64,000 bases of DNA, from NCBI RefSeq assembly GCF_000203815.1, contig NW_004457735.1, positions 1,798,001 to 1,862,000 on the forward strand, in the 5' to 3' direction. The translations under genes and the position numbers were made by a program. Under the pieces are notes generated by a model. The model was not told the DNA's origin. It saw nothing but the letters and a program-made list of their open reading frames with translations, and did no database searches. Of the stretch, positions 25,101 to 40,522 are shown one piece after another (the stretch's first letter is position 1; each line of letters opens with the position of its first letter). Source of the stretch: Cavenderia fasciculata. Lineage: Eukaryota; Evosea; Eumycetozoa; Acytosteliales; Cavenderiaceae.

Positions 25101-25606
25101 ATAATTGATCAATACTCTCCAATTTAATAGGGTTGGCATTTATATTTCTGTTGATTGAATTTAAATGATACAAAATATCTTTTTCATTCTTTGCTCCAAA
25201 CTTTAAAGAGTGAAAAGATGATGATTAATAACTATATATATATATCAACAGGCAAACATTATAATGTACATACAATATTATTATCGTAAATAGTAGTAGT
25301 AGTAGTAGTATTTGTGAGTTGTGAAAGAGATGGTGATATTTGTTTGATGACAATTGAACCAACACCTTGTAGTTGTATGTTTTTTAATATCTCTATAGTC
25401 AGTGCATCTTGAATGCTTGCTATCATTAGTATTTGAGATGATGCAACCTTTTCAAAACCATCTATACCAATCAAAAACTTTAATTGTTTAAAGTACAAAT
25501 CATCATCAATATCATCATTATCGTTGTCAATCAAACAACTATTACAATGATGATATTGATTTTGATTATTATTATTATTATTATTATTATTGTTATTACT
25601 ATACAT
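22105..25606 (-). CDS. E1-like ubiquitin-activating enzyme relative with degenerate active sites
   Basis: Five exons (25606-25274, 25200-24616, 24530-23367, 23262-22553, 22486-22105) join in phase to 1057 residues, the length of UBA1-type E1s, and the domain order matches: inactive adenylation half, first catalytic half, active adenylation domain, second catalytic half, C-terminal ubiquitin-fold domain ending EIPTIRFRIRD. Most diagnostic residues are lost. The nucleotide-binding GxGxxG is GIHGNA (residues 507-512), the E1 signature KSNLNRQFLF is KSNITKYYLL, the following ATP-contacting Lys is absent, and no PxCT catalytic cysteine motif is present in the spliced frame. An overlapping frame around 23375-23490 reads IPVTT...HYPS, which resembles that motif with Cys replaced by Thr. 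It may be a pseudoenzyme, a fast-evolving activator or a decaying copy. Confidence 0.75.
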
Positions 25607-27483
25607 TATTATTTATTATTACAATATTATTTGATTTATATAAAGATTACATGTCAATGATAGAGTATACTCTTTTATTTATACTCTAGCAAATCTTGTT
25701 CTTGAATCTTTCAACATTATGTTGTGACACGACCTGAGTCAACAATTATTATCACTTTTTTAAATGAATATTTATTTTCTTTGGGGGTTTTGAAAATTTT
25801 TGGTTGGGAGTACCGCCTCAGAATCTATTTATTTGTAAAACTTATTTCTCTCTATGGTCTTCTTTATTTTTAATTATTCTTTTACCAATCGATAGATCTT
25901 TTCATTATCTATCAAATGGTTGACAAAAAAATTTGCGAGAGGTTCACCCTTCTAAAAAGTACTTTCCGTAAAGTCGCCATTAGCCATGGGCTAAGATGAG
26001 GTCTAGAAAGCATTGTTTGGAAAAACAAATGATATAAACAGAAAGAGTACAAAAAGTTGTATCTATTGGTGATATTGGATCGTCGTTTCAAAGATTATTC
26101 AAATAAAAAAAATGCTATTCTTCAAAGCCTATCTCATATAGTAAACATGCAACCATATAAAACTACGTGCTACATGGATCGGATCACGATTAATCAAATA
26201 AAAAGACAAGCGCCAACGCAAGAGGTGTAGGCGCCTTGAATCTTCAACATTATATGCACTGGTGTCGGCAGTGTTCAATGCATGCCACATCCAGCAACGC
26301 TAGACAAGATGGTTAGTATATTTGGAATGGTCAATCTCAAAACAATTGTGAATGCTCAAGAGTAATGGTAGCTTAATCTATATCGATATCATGGTTATTT
26401 ATTTGGTACATACTAGTATTATTGTAATTGGCTCTTTTAAAACCCATCAAGGCTAGTGGTCATGGACAATTTCGCATTCGGTCTATCAAAACCATCCATT
26501 CTAAAAGATAATAAATAATAATTAGTAAACAGTATTTATGACAGTAATTTTACAAGATACATATCTTTACAGTTTTTAAAAATGGACCAACTCGTCTCTA
26601 ATCAATTGATTCTATATTTAAAGTACCAATATATACAGACTTGTTATAGATTTAAAATAAAAAACCCATCATCAAGAAAGAAAACACATACAATCTTTAT
26701 GAAAGAAGAAATTGACGACCAATCAACTTTGCCCTCACGCGGTAAACAAATGGCCTTGTTTGGAAACTTATGAATATACCTACCGAAACAAACCCGCACA
26801 CTCCAAGCACGCCAAATGATCGATCAATTCCCCCAACACTCAAACTATACTTGTTTGGTTCCCCAACTTTGAGAATCCCATTTAAATATCTACAACATAT
26901 CATCTAACAACTGTGTGTATGAAAAAATCTTTCTCTTTTCATTGCGGTTGTGGAAGAGGAGGATGAAAGAGATGTAGGCCTGGAGGAGATGAAGAGGAGG
27001 GAGGAAGGGGCCGAGTTATCATACAAATTTAAAACTATAATGGGTTGACATAGTTTTAAAATTAGTTGTGAATCATCACAGAGTGATTGTTGGTCTACGT
27101 CATGTCCTCTAAAGGCGTCATTCCCATTGTTGATTGACTGATTGATGATTGTTTAAAATATCTTGATGAATCTAATCGATCGATGGTTATTGTTGTTGGT
27201 GTCATGATGATGATGAATGAAAATTCTCCCTCCAAAATTAATTAATTCTCTTCATGACATGATAGTGCTGTGCTGTACTGTGTTCTCATATTTACTACTT
27301 GTATTGTACTGCGCGAGACCCATCCTAAAGTTAAATTCATTCATTCATTCGAGACAGACATCATCCATCAAATGACGATGATGATTGAGATTTAATTTAA
27401 CTTGTTACCCTATACTACTTGTGTTGATGATCAATATTCACATCATCATCATCAACATCATCATCATCATGACTTTTATATCT
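25607..27483. other. intergenic region, no supported gene
   Basis: About 1.9 kb without a convincing gene. It includes a purine-rich patch at 26950-27015, ATC-trinucleotide repeats around 27361-27475, and a frame at 26582-26773 that starts after an AT-rich leader but has no recognisable content. Small inverted repeats such as GCGCC/GGCGC near 26210-26235 are too short to interpret. Confidence 0.5.
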
Positions 27484-28164
27484 CTAAGTATTGTATTGTA
27501 ATTGTATTGTTCTTATTCTTATGACTCTGTGATGATCATGATGTTTGTTGGCGTTTGTGAATGCTCCATTTGCAAATTTGAACCCAAAATCTCTTAGTTG
27601 CTTACTAGTATGAAAAGGTGACACTGATGATAATATTCTTTTGAAGAAAGGAATTAGTATACATCAACAACTACTACTAGTTAATATCGTATATGCAACT
27701 TACTGTGTCGCTTTATAATAATTCTTTTTTCCATCTTTTGCTTCCTTGTGCATCTTTCTAATGATGTTGATACAACTAAAATCTCTTGGTGACATAAAAA
27801 CTGTACCATCTTTGTTGATCTTTTCTCCTTTGGGGTCGAGAGTTGTCTTGATACCTCTTCCATGTTTAGACATGCTCAAACTTCTTAGAACCTCTGCTTG
27901 TAGTACTTCGTCGCCATTTGTATGTCTTCTCAACAGGAATGACGTTTTATTTCTAATGCGTTGCACTTGTCTTAATGGGAATGTTGGTTTAACACGGTCG
28001 CCAATTAATCGTTGGTAGACTGTTGGAGGTGTTGTTGTTGTTGTTGTTGTTGGAGGTGTTGTTGTTGTTGTTGTTGTTGCTGCTGCTGCTGCTGGTGATG
28101 CAGAGATTGTTGTTATTGGTACTAATGCTACTGATACTGATGCTGCTGCTGATGCAGTGATAGT
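27484..28164 (-). CDS. orphan two-exon gene, 5' end unresolved
   Basis: Not recognised. The main exon is open from 28164 to 27704, ends in a strong donor (GTAAGT at 27703) and joins in phase to 27604-27484 through the acceptor ATACTAG (intron 27605-27703). The protein has an Ala/Thr/Pro-rich N-terminal part, then a basic region with LIGDRVKPTF, RQVQRIRNKTSFLLRR, MSKHGRGIKT, and a C-terminus with FGFKFANGAF and a His-rich tail. There is no in-frame ATG: an ATG at about 28172 starts a Gln-rich reading in another frame that meets stops. Either an upstream exon supplies the start or the gene is broken. The shadow-free composition and good donor argue for real coding origin. Confidence 0.4.
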
Positions 28165-29101
28165 TTACTCATGATTAATATGCTTAAAATAAAGATAAAA
28201 ATATATCTATAATATTGATAATTCATTAAATAAAGATATTATCAATTTAATTAAATAATTAATTGTTTGTTTATTGATTCTACACTTTTTTTTTTTTTTT
28301 TTTTTTAAATTTTTTTTTCTCATGAGATAGTGCGATCTTTATGCGTGCCGTAGGTGACTGACCTGATACATTGCGAGGTTTGAACATTTGTTTCAAAACA
28401 ACAACAGCAAATAGCCCCTCTCTCTCATTAATAAATGGATCCTATCAAAAAGAAGAAACAACAATAGAATCATACCCTGATTTGGTATCATACCCCCCCC
28501 TCTCCCTCCTCCTCTTCTCTTACATTTTAGATCTTGGTTCATATAATGAGCCTAATCCGCACCCCCATCCCCCTCCTTATCCGCCTCACTCATATAGTGA
28601 ATCAACACGCCCATAATCTGACGGGTTACATCAAAGAATGATCGTGCTGTGGCTCACCTAGGCATCATATCCAACCATGACTACCACCCCCTATCCTCCT
28701 CCTTATCCCCCTCACTCATATATTAAATCATAAATGATCGTGCTGCTGTGGCTCACCTAGGCATCATGAATGCCCCCATTAAACGGTGGTGATGACACAG
28801 TTCGGGTATTAAGAAACCACCATACGATTATGATATCATTGGGACAACCCCATCTGTATATGTATCACCCCTCACTTTTTGTTGATAATCAACAAAGACA
28901 AGAAAACATTTGTTTAAAATAAAATATTATTCATCAAGCTCCAATGTTCTCTATTTAAAGTGTTCTTTTTTCTCATCACATCATTATTCATTTTATCTAT
29001 CTTTTCTTCAATTCATTATCTTTCTGCTATATTGTATTACCTTTATATATTTTTTATATAGGAAGCTTCTAATTGAGGTTCACTATCGCACAGTGGTCAT
29101 C
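28165..29101. other. intergenic region with T-run and local repeats
   Basis: Contains a long T homopolymer at about 28288-28307, the imperfect repeat described separately, and a 5' part that may be the first intron of the next gene: the acceptor TTTTTTATATAG at 29050-29061 is in frame with the coding exon that follows. No other gene is supported. Confidence 0.4.
28572..28767. repeat. imperfect tandem repeat, two units
   Basis: Unit 1 (28572-28668) and unit 2 (28698-28767) both start CCTCCTTATCCnCCTCACTC and end GTGGCTCACCTAGGCATCAT, with a 27-base deletion in the middle of unit 2 and a few substitutions. A local duplication; no known element recognised. Confidence 0.7.
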
Positions 29102-30224
29102 ATGAATGGCCCACTTCCATCCGCAACAGAGACAAGAACAACTCAATACCCTCTCGATCGTCTCATGGGTAAGAAGTGGAATAACGAACAAAACTTGTTT
29201 GTGACACATCTCGGCCAATATGCAAGATACTATCACTCTGTTAAGAGGTTAGTAGGCCAATTTTTTTTAATATTTGTATACGACTTTAATAACAGTAAGA
29301 TATCATCAACCTTTTTTTTTTTTTGAACATGAATCATTCAGATAAGTTCATGAACTAATTGATCGATTTCATGTATTTTACCATTTTTAGTGTTTAGTTT
29401 GTCCCGACAAGAACTCGAAAAAGTAATACCAAAGTATTACGACATGAGTGTTCTTTCAAAGAACAAAATAAATGAATTATATGAAAAAATGGAAAATCGG
29501 TTGACTTTGCCGATTCGATGGGATTCTCTAATTGTGGAGGCCATCATCTCAAAGGTGATGGACATAGACACACGCAAAAGCAGTAATAGTCCAAGAGATT
29601 ATGTATGTATAACAGTCTGTGACAGTTATGATGTGTAATAATAAATTAATTTTTATTTTATTCTTTGTTTACTCTTTACAGAATTCTGCACAAGATGTCC
29701 AAGCAAAAGAGAAAATCGTCAACAAAATGCTATCGAGAACATTTGCCAAACTCAAGGTAGACGAGATGGTTGCAAAATATCAAATCCTCCGATATGCACT
29801 CCTTGACCCAGATCTGAATCCAATTGGCTGTTGCCACTCTTATAAAACCGCCTTTGCCAACTCCATTTGCAATAGTTACTCGGCCGAGGTGGCCGAGACC
29901 TGCAAAAGGATGGTGGAGAGTGCTTTAGACCGTCAAGATGACCGAAACATATTCCACCACGAGTCCAAGTTGGTGTCGGATCTTCTGGAGGATATACTTG
30001 CCAAAATAGATGATGGTGATATCGGTGAAGGGTACCAAGCTCTCAAACTAATATTTTCATCTCAACCATTAAAAGGTATGTCATTGATATTAACACCATC
30101 ACAGGTTTTTTTTAAATATCTTCTTGCGTCGGTTCATGTAACTCGATCTCTCATTTTGTTTATCTTTTTCTCATACACGTCAAAAGGGGCAGAAAAATTT
30201 AGAGAATGTATATTCAACTATTAA
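29102..30224 (+). CDS. orphan four-exon gene, function unknown
   Basis: Not recognised. Exons 29102-29247, 29398-29602, 29682-30075 and 30187-30224 join in phase (2, 0, 1) to 260 residues. The ATG at 29102 starts MNGPLPSATETRTTQYPL; the frame is also open upstream to an acceptor at 29061, so an extra 5' exon is possible. The protein is mostly helical in look, with LSRQELEKVIPKYYDM, KSSNSPRDYNSAQDVQAKEK and a Cys-containing segment NPIGCCHSYKTAFANSIC. The last exon is the least certain. A similar short ending occurs after the assembly gap (FREYTTTSINY at about 30535), so the true 3' end could be duplicated or misassembled. No domain could be assigned. Confidence 0.5.
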
Positions 30225-30365
30225 ATAACATCGCACACTCAACACAACATTATCAATAGATAGAATACAGCGAGTATTGTTTATAGTTACACTTTTAGTG
30301 TAAGAACCCACACATCACTATCATTACTCCTCTTTTACACCATTTCTTTTTGATTATCTTTTGTT

Positions 30366-30465
30366 NNNNNNNNNNNNNNNNNNNNNNNNNNNNNNNNNNN
30401 NNNNNNNNNNNNNNNNNNNNNNNNNNNNNNNNNNNNNNNNNNNNNNNNNNNNNNNNNNNNNNNNN
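30366..30465. other. assembly gap (100 N)
   Basis: Exactly 100 undetermined bases, the conventional placeholder for a gap of unknown size. Sequence may be missing between the orphan gene and the Fanzor locus. Confidence 0.98.
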
Positions 30466-30618
30466 TATCTTGACCATCCACCAATATTCACGCTGCTGTT
30501 ATCTTCGTCTGGTTTAGAGCTATTTGAACAAAACTTTCGAGAATATACAACTACATCAATAAACTATCTTTTTATATTATACCTTGTATGCTACATTTTC
30601 TTGTTTACTATTGAATAG
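30466..30618 (+). pseudogene. coding-like fragment abutting the gap
   Basis: An open frame leaves the gap and reads YLDHPPIFTLLLSSSG, then FREYTTTSINY, before a hydrophobic, AT-rich run to a stop. The first part looks like real coding sequence and its FREY...INY echo of the orphan gene's last exon (FRECIFNY) suggests the 3' end of a related copy. Its 5' part is lost in the gap. Confidence 0.3.
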
Positions 30619-30976
30619 AATAAATAAAATAAAGATAGAATAGAGAAGTATAGAATAGACAAAGATATCGTTGTCTTGTCGGTTTGGACAAAAAAAAAAG
30701 GTGAACTTTTTTAAAATTTATTTTACATCTCAGACGACCATCAATTCTGGTCCCTTCGACCTTTTGTAGTGCTTGAATCTTGCTGACTTTGAGAAAAAAA
30801 TATTTCAAAAACTCTTTGAAACAAAACACTCATGTATAATATTTCATGTAGTGAATCACTCGTGATATGACTATTTAATATTATTAAATCTTTTTAATTT
30901 ATTTCATTATATTTAACAAGTGTTGCTATTGAATATAGATAGTATAAAAAAAATAAATAAAAAAAATAATAGTATT

Positions 30977-31018
30977 ACATGTGCTATTAATAAGTAGTTA
31001 CTTATTAATAGCACATGT
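30977..31018. repeat. perfect palindrome with 20-bp arms
   Basis: Left arm ACATGTGCTATTAATAAGTA (30977-30996), a 2-base spacer, then its exact reverse complement (30999-31018). It lies about 400 bases upstream of the Fanzor start codon and outside any coding sequence. It would form a long hairpin or cruciform. No known transposon end was recognised. Confidence 0.95.
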
Positions 31019-31261
31019 TGTCGCAAGTATCGCTTTCTTACTTATTTAGTACCAAACGAAGGCATCTTCCACATGACCCGAAACCCCGAAACAATTAAAA
31101 TCAATTTGCTTGATTTATCACCATGCACAAGTTCGGTGAACCATTGCACACGTGGCTCGCAAAAGATTCGAGCAATTGATCTAAATAATTTTAATTTTTT
31201 TCAATCACACTCCCTTCCGATTCTATTTAAAGTTATCAAAAAAATTTTAAGGTATATCTAT

Positions 31262-31400
<139 letters not shown>

Positions 31401-31426
31401 CTATCTATTATCTTAAAGTTTAACGA

Positions 31427-36534
<5,108 letters not shown>

Positions 36535-37084
36535 TTGCCAGGGTAAAAACCGAGGCATCAACACAATTTGGGCTCTCAAAGGTATGATTATATTTATTTC
36601 ATTTTTTGAGTCATACTAACTCTCTTTTTTTTTTTTCAAATCTCTTTTGTAAAAATTTTCAATTTTTTCTCCTCATTTTGAAATAAAGGCTCAAATGGCA
36701 CTATTAAAAATAATAATGAAACTATTAAAGTAATAATGATAGAATGATTCAAATGTTGAAGGTTGACAACCCTTCAATATGCTATTTCGAATACTCATTC
36801 TCTTCCTCTTCCCCATCCTCGATCTTGTGTATCTTATGAATCTAAACAACTAGATACGAATGAATGACAAAAGTATTATATCTGTGTTGTTATTTATATA
36901 ATTAAATTATCCCATTAATTGTGCGTATATATATCTCTCCCTCTTTTGTAGTATCTATCTCCCTGTCAATAAACCCCAAGAAAAAATTAAAAAATTGAAA
37001 AATATTTAGAAAAAATCGAATTTCAATAAACAATATTTGCTATCGATGAAGGCAGTATTAATTTTAATTAATTGTTGGTTTTTA
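36535..37084. other. Fanzor 3' flank, candidate guide-RNA region
   Basis: In known TnpB/Fanzor loci the guide RNA overlaps the 3' end of the gene and its flank. Here the flank holds CAGGGTAAAAACCGAGGC at 36539-36556, a possible spliced 3' UTR (donor GTATGA at 36582, acceptor AAATAAAG near 36688), and a hairpin TTGAAGGTT...AACCCTTCAA at 36756-36777. No RNA can be proven from sequence alone. Confidence 0.25.
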
Positions 37085-37310
37085 TTAAAATTCTCCTCTC
37101 TCGTATTTTAAGGTCTGATCCTTTCTACGTCCAACAAACAATACACTCAGAACAATAAAATGTGTATTATCTTGGATAATATCGGAGCTAACATGGGTGG
37201 CAATTCTATCCATTTGGATGGGAATAAAAATGTCTTCAGGAGGTGGAAGAGCGATCCAGTTGTTCCATTCACCAGAACCCAACCATTCACGGTGAAAAGA
37301 ATGAACCCTG
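37085..37310 (-). pseudogene. 3' fragment of an unrecognised gene
   Basis: A minus-strand frame reads VHSFHREWLGSGEWNNW, then ALPPPEDIFIPIQMDRIA, and stops after KYERGEF. It has ordinary protein composition and follows an acceptor-like TAATTTAG at about 37311-37318, so it looks like a terminal exon. The next donor upstream cannot be found before the divergent DPP III gene begins at 37425, so the rest of the gene appears lost. Family unknown. Confidence 0.4.
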
Positions 37311-37424
37311 CCTAAATTATTATTTGTTGAATATATAGTTAAAGTTTTAGTATTTCTTCATGTCCATGAAGTTCATCTTCCTCTTCTGATCATTGAAACA
37401 ACACAAAATTAATTTAATTTATAG

Positions 37425-40088
37425 ATGTTGAGGACAACAAGCACTCCCCTTTTAAAAGTAGTCAGACCACACTCTTTTATTTCTTTTTTAACCAACAACA
37501 TCAAGTCTTCTAGTACTACTACTACTACCTATAAATACAATAATAGTAATAGTTATCTAGAAAGTAATAACAATAACAAATACACAACTATTACATTTAA
37601 TAGTACAAACAAATATATTGTTAGCAATCATCATCAATATTATAATAGATCATATTCAACCAATAATACAACAACAACAAAACCAACAATGTCAGCTGCA
37701 CTTGATATCGATCTTGCATTATTAAACAGTCACTTTGTACCAGTTGAAGTACCAATCTACAAATTAGATGTAACAAGCTCTTTTCAAAAGTTAACCAATG
37801 ATGAAAAGTTGTATGCTCATCACTATTCCCAAGGTAAGTAAATCTAATAATAATACATTGTTACTTTATTGTATATGTATACTTATTATCTTTTCTTCTT
37901 TAGCTTCATGGCATGGTAGTCTTATTTGTTTAGGTCAAACTTCAAAGGAATCAATTCCCATCTTTGAAATGTTGACTAGAATGTTTACTTTGAAGAATGC
38001 AACCGAGTTAAAGGCTAAAGTAGTTCCATCGCTCGTCACAGAGGCTGATTACAAGGCTCTCTTAAACTATGCCACTCAATTCTATGGTAACATGGGTAAC
38101 TATTTATCATTTGGTGATTCAAAGTTTGTTGTAAGTAGATACTATTATCATTATCATATCAATTGGTAACTGACCTTTTTTAATCATTCTTCTTTTCATT
38201 TATTTTTTATAGCCAAGAATTAAAAAGGAACAATTAAAGTCTATTGTTTCAAGCTTTGATGATTCCCAATTGAATGAATTATGGGGCAAGTGTGGTGATT
38301 TAATCTATAGCTTGGGTGTTAGAGAGAGAGAATTGGGTTTTGAACCAAATGGTATCTCTACCTATTACTCTGATGACATTACAAAGGCCGAGATTGACAA
38401 GGTACAAACTTTTATGGATGAAAAGGGTATCTCTGCTTACAACACTCGTCTCTTTAAAAAGGATGGTCGTTATCAATTATTAATTGCTTCTGTTGATAAA
38501 AAACCAATTCAATCATTTAAATTTAATGGTAAACAAAAGAGAAAGAAAGAGAGAAAAAAGAAAAAAGAACAAATTTATTTATTTAATTTAATTTTCCTTC
38601 CTTTTTTTTTTAGATTATGATATTGATATTGTTTATGGTGATTGGAATCAATATCTTTCAAAGGTAGTTTATCATTTGACAGAGGCACTTAAATATTGTG
38701 CAAATGATAACCAAAGAAAGATGACTCAAAAGTATGTTGACCATTTCCAAGGAGGCAATGTAGACGACCACAAGGATTCTCAGAGATTCTGGATCAGAGA
38801 TATCTCACCAGTTGTAGAGACCAACATTGGTTTCATTGAATCCTACAGAGACCCATCTGGTGTCAGAGGTGAATTTGAAGGTTTTGTATCTATTGTCAAC
38901 AAGGAAATGAGTCTCAAGCTCGGACAACTCATCAACCAAGCTGAAAAGTTCATTCCACTCTTACCATGGACCAAAGAATTTGAAAAGGATGTATTTAGAA
39001 AACCAGATTTCACTAGTTTGGAAGTTTTAACTTTTGCTTCAACTGGTGTTCCATCTGGAATGTATGTAATCAAAATGAGAGAAAGAGAGAGAGCGAGAGA
39101 GAGTTGATAACGAAATATATATATACAAATACATAGTTAACTAATCTTTTTATTCTATTTTTTTTTTAGTAATATTCCAAATTATGATGATATTAGACAA
39201 AATGAAGGATTTAAGAATGTTAGTTTGGGCAACGTAATCTCTGCTCGCAAGGAAGAGAAGGTAACATTTATCGTCGATCAAGACCAAGCCATCTTTAACA
39301 AATTGATGGTTACAGCATTTGAAGTTCAAGTTGGTATTCATGAATCGTTGGGACATGGTAGTGGAAAGTTGTTTGTTCGTGACGCCAATGGAGAGTGCAA
39401 CTTTGACAAGAACACTATCAATCCATTGACTGGTAAACCCGTCAACCCAGAGACTGAAGCATACCAAGGAAATGAAACCTATGACTCCAAGTTTAAGAGT
39501 CTTGGTTCTGCCTTTGAAGAGTGTCGTGCTGAATGTGCCGGTATCTATCTCTGTGTCAACCGTGACATGCTCTCTATCTTTGGACATCACGATCAAGAAG
39601 CTTTGGATATTTTCTATGTCAATTGGTTGATTATGTCTCGTTCCGGTCTCTGTGCCCTCGAATTCTACACACCCGAGACTTCCAAGTGGCGTCAAGCTCA
39701 CATGCAAGCCAGATATGCTATCCTCCAAGTATTGTTACGTGCCGGACAAGGTCTTTTGACCATTGAAAAGAGTCACGACGATGTATTGGTCAAACTTGAC
39801 AGAACCAAGATTGAAAGCGTCGGTATCCCTGCCATTGGTAAGTTCCTCAACGACCTCATGGTCATCAAGGCCACCGGTGACGCTCAACGTGGTAACAAGC
39901 TCTTTGACGACTACACTGCCGTCCCAAGCGACTTCCTCGCCATCAGAGACATTGTCTTGGCCAAGAAGAAACCAAGAAGAGTATTTGTTCAATCACACAC
40001 CATTGCCAATGGCAACAATGTCACTCTTCAAGATTTTGATGATACCCCTGAAGGTGTCATTGAATCAATGGTCACTAGATTCAAGTAA
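37425..40088 (+). CDS. dpp3: dipeptidyl peptidase III (zinc metallopeptidase M49)
   Basis: DPP III removes dipeptides from the N-terminus of short peptides. Exons 37425-37833, 37904-38130, 38213-38528, 38614-39061 and 39170-40088 join in phase to 772 residues. The M49 zinc motif is HESLGH at residues 524-529 (two His ligands and the catalytic Glu), with the second motif EECRAE about 50 residues later supplying the third ligand. The family usually has HELLGH; the Leu-to-Ser change keeps all metal and catalytic residues. The first ~85 residues are a Ser/Thr/Asn-rich basic leader (MLRTTSTPLLKVV...) resembling a mitochondrial presequence, followed by an internal Met (MSAALDIDL) where cytosolic family members normally begin. 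Two forms from two starts are plausible (inference). Confidence 0.95.
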
Positions 40089-40522
40089 AACCCTTTAAAT
40101 AAATCACACTGAAATTGTATGTGGTTGTTATACATATATATAATATATATTATCATGTGATAACGGTTTGTGGTTGTTTGTGTGCAGGAGAGGGAGGAGG
40201 AGGGATGGTTTGATGCATAGACGACTATAGTCAAGTCATCGGGAGTGTCGGGTAATTTTTTAGGGATAGCGCGACTTGACTATGACCATTGCTATGCGAT
40301 CACCTTTTTAAGGTTGATCATCACACCACCAACCAGCAAGTCCGAAAAATGTAATTTAAAAAATTTTACTCTGGTCAACTTCAAACCTCTGATATTGTTG
40401 TCCCCTTTACTTTTTAATTAATCTTACTTCTTGTTATTATTATTATTATTATTACTATTTAATTATTACTTTAAATCAAGTAATATCTATATATTACTAT
40501 CGTATATATCAACAATTCTAGA
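40089..40522. repeat. intergenic region with an imperfect inverted repeat (arms 40212-40237 and 40273-40300)
   Basis: The spacer between dpp3 and the lyase gene holds a stem-loop: GATGCATAG...ATAGTCAAGTC on the left pairs with GACTTGACTAT...CTATGCGATC on the right, with an internal mismatched segment and a 35-base loop. It is G+C-richer than the surrounding spacer. It might be a structured RNA, a small inverted-repeat element, or a remnant. Confidence 0.6.

Noticed and set aside
26582-26773. 63-codon frame after an AT-rich leader
   Set aside because: No recognisable content, codon style like the spacer, no splice partner.
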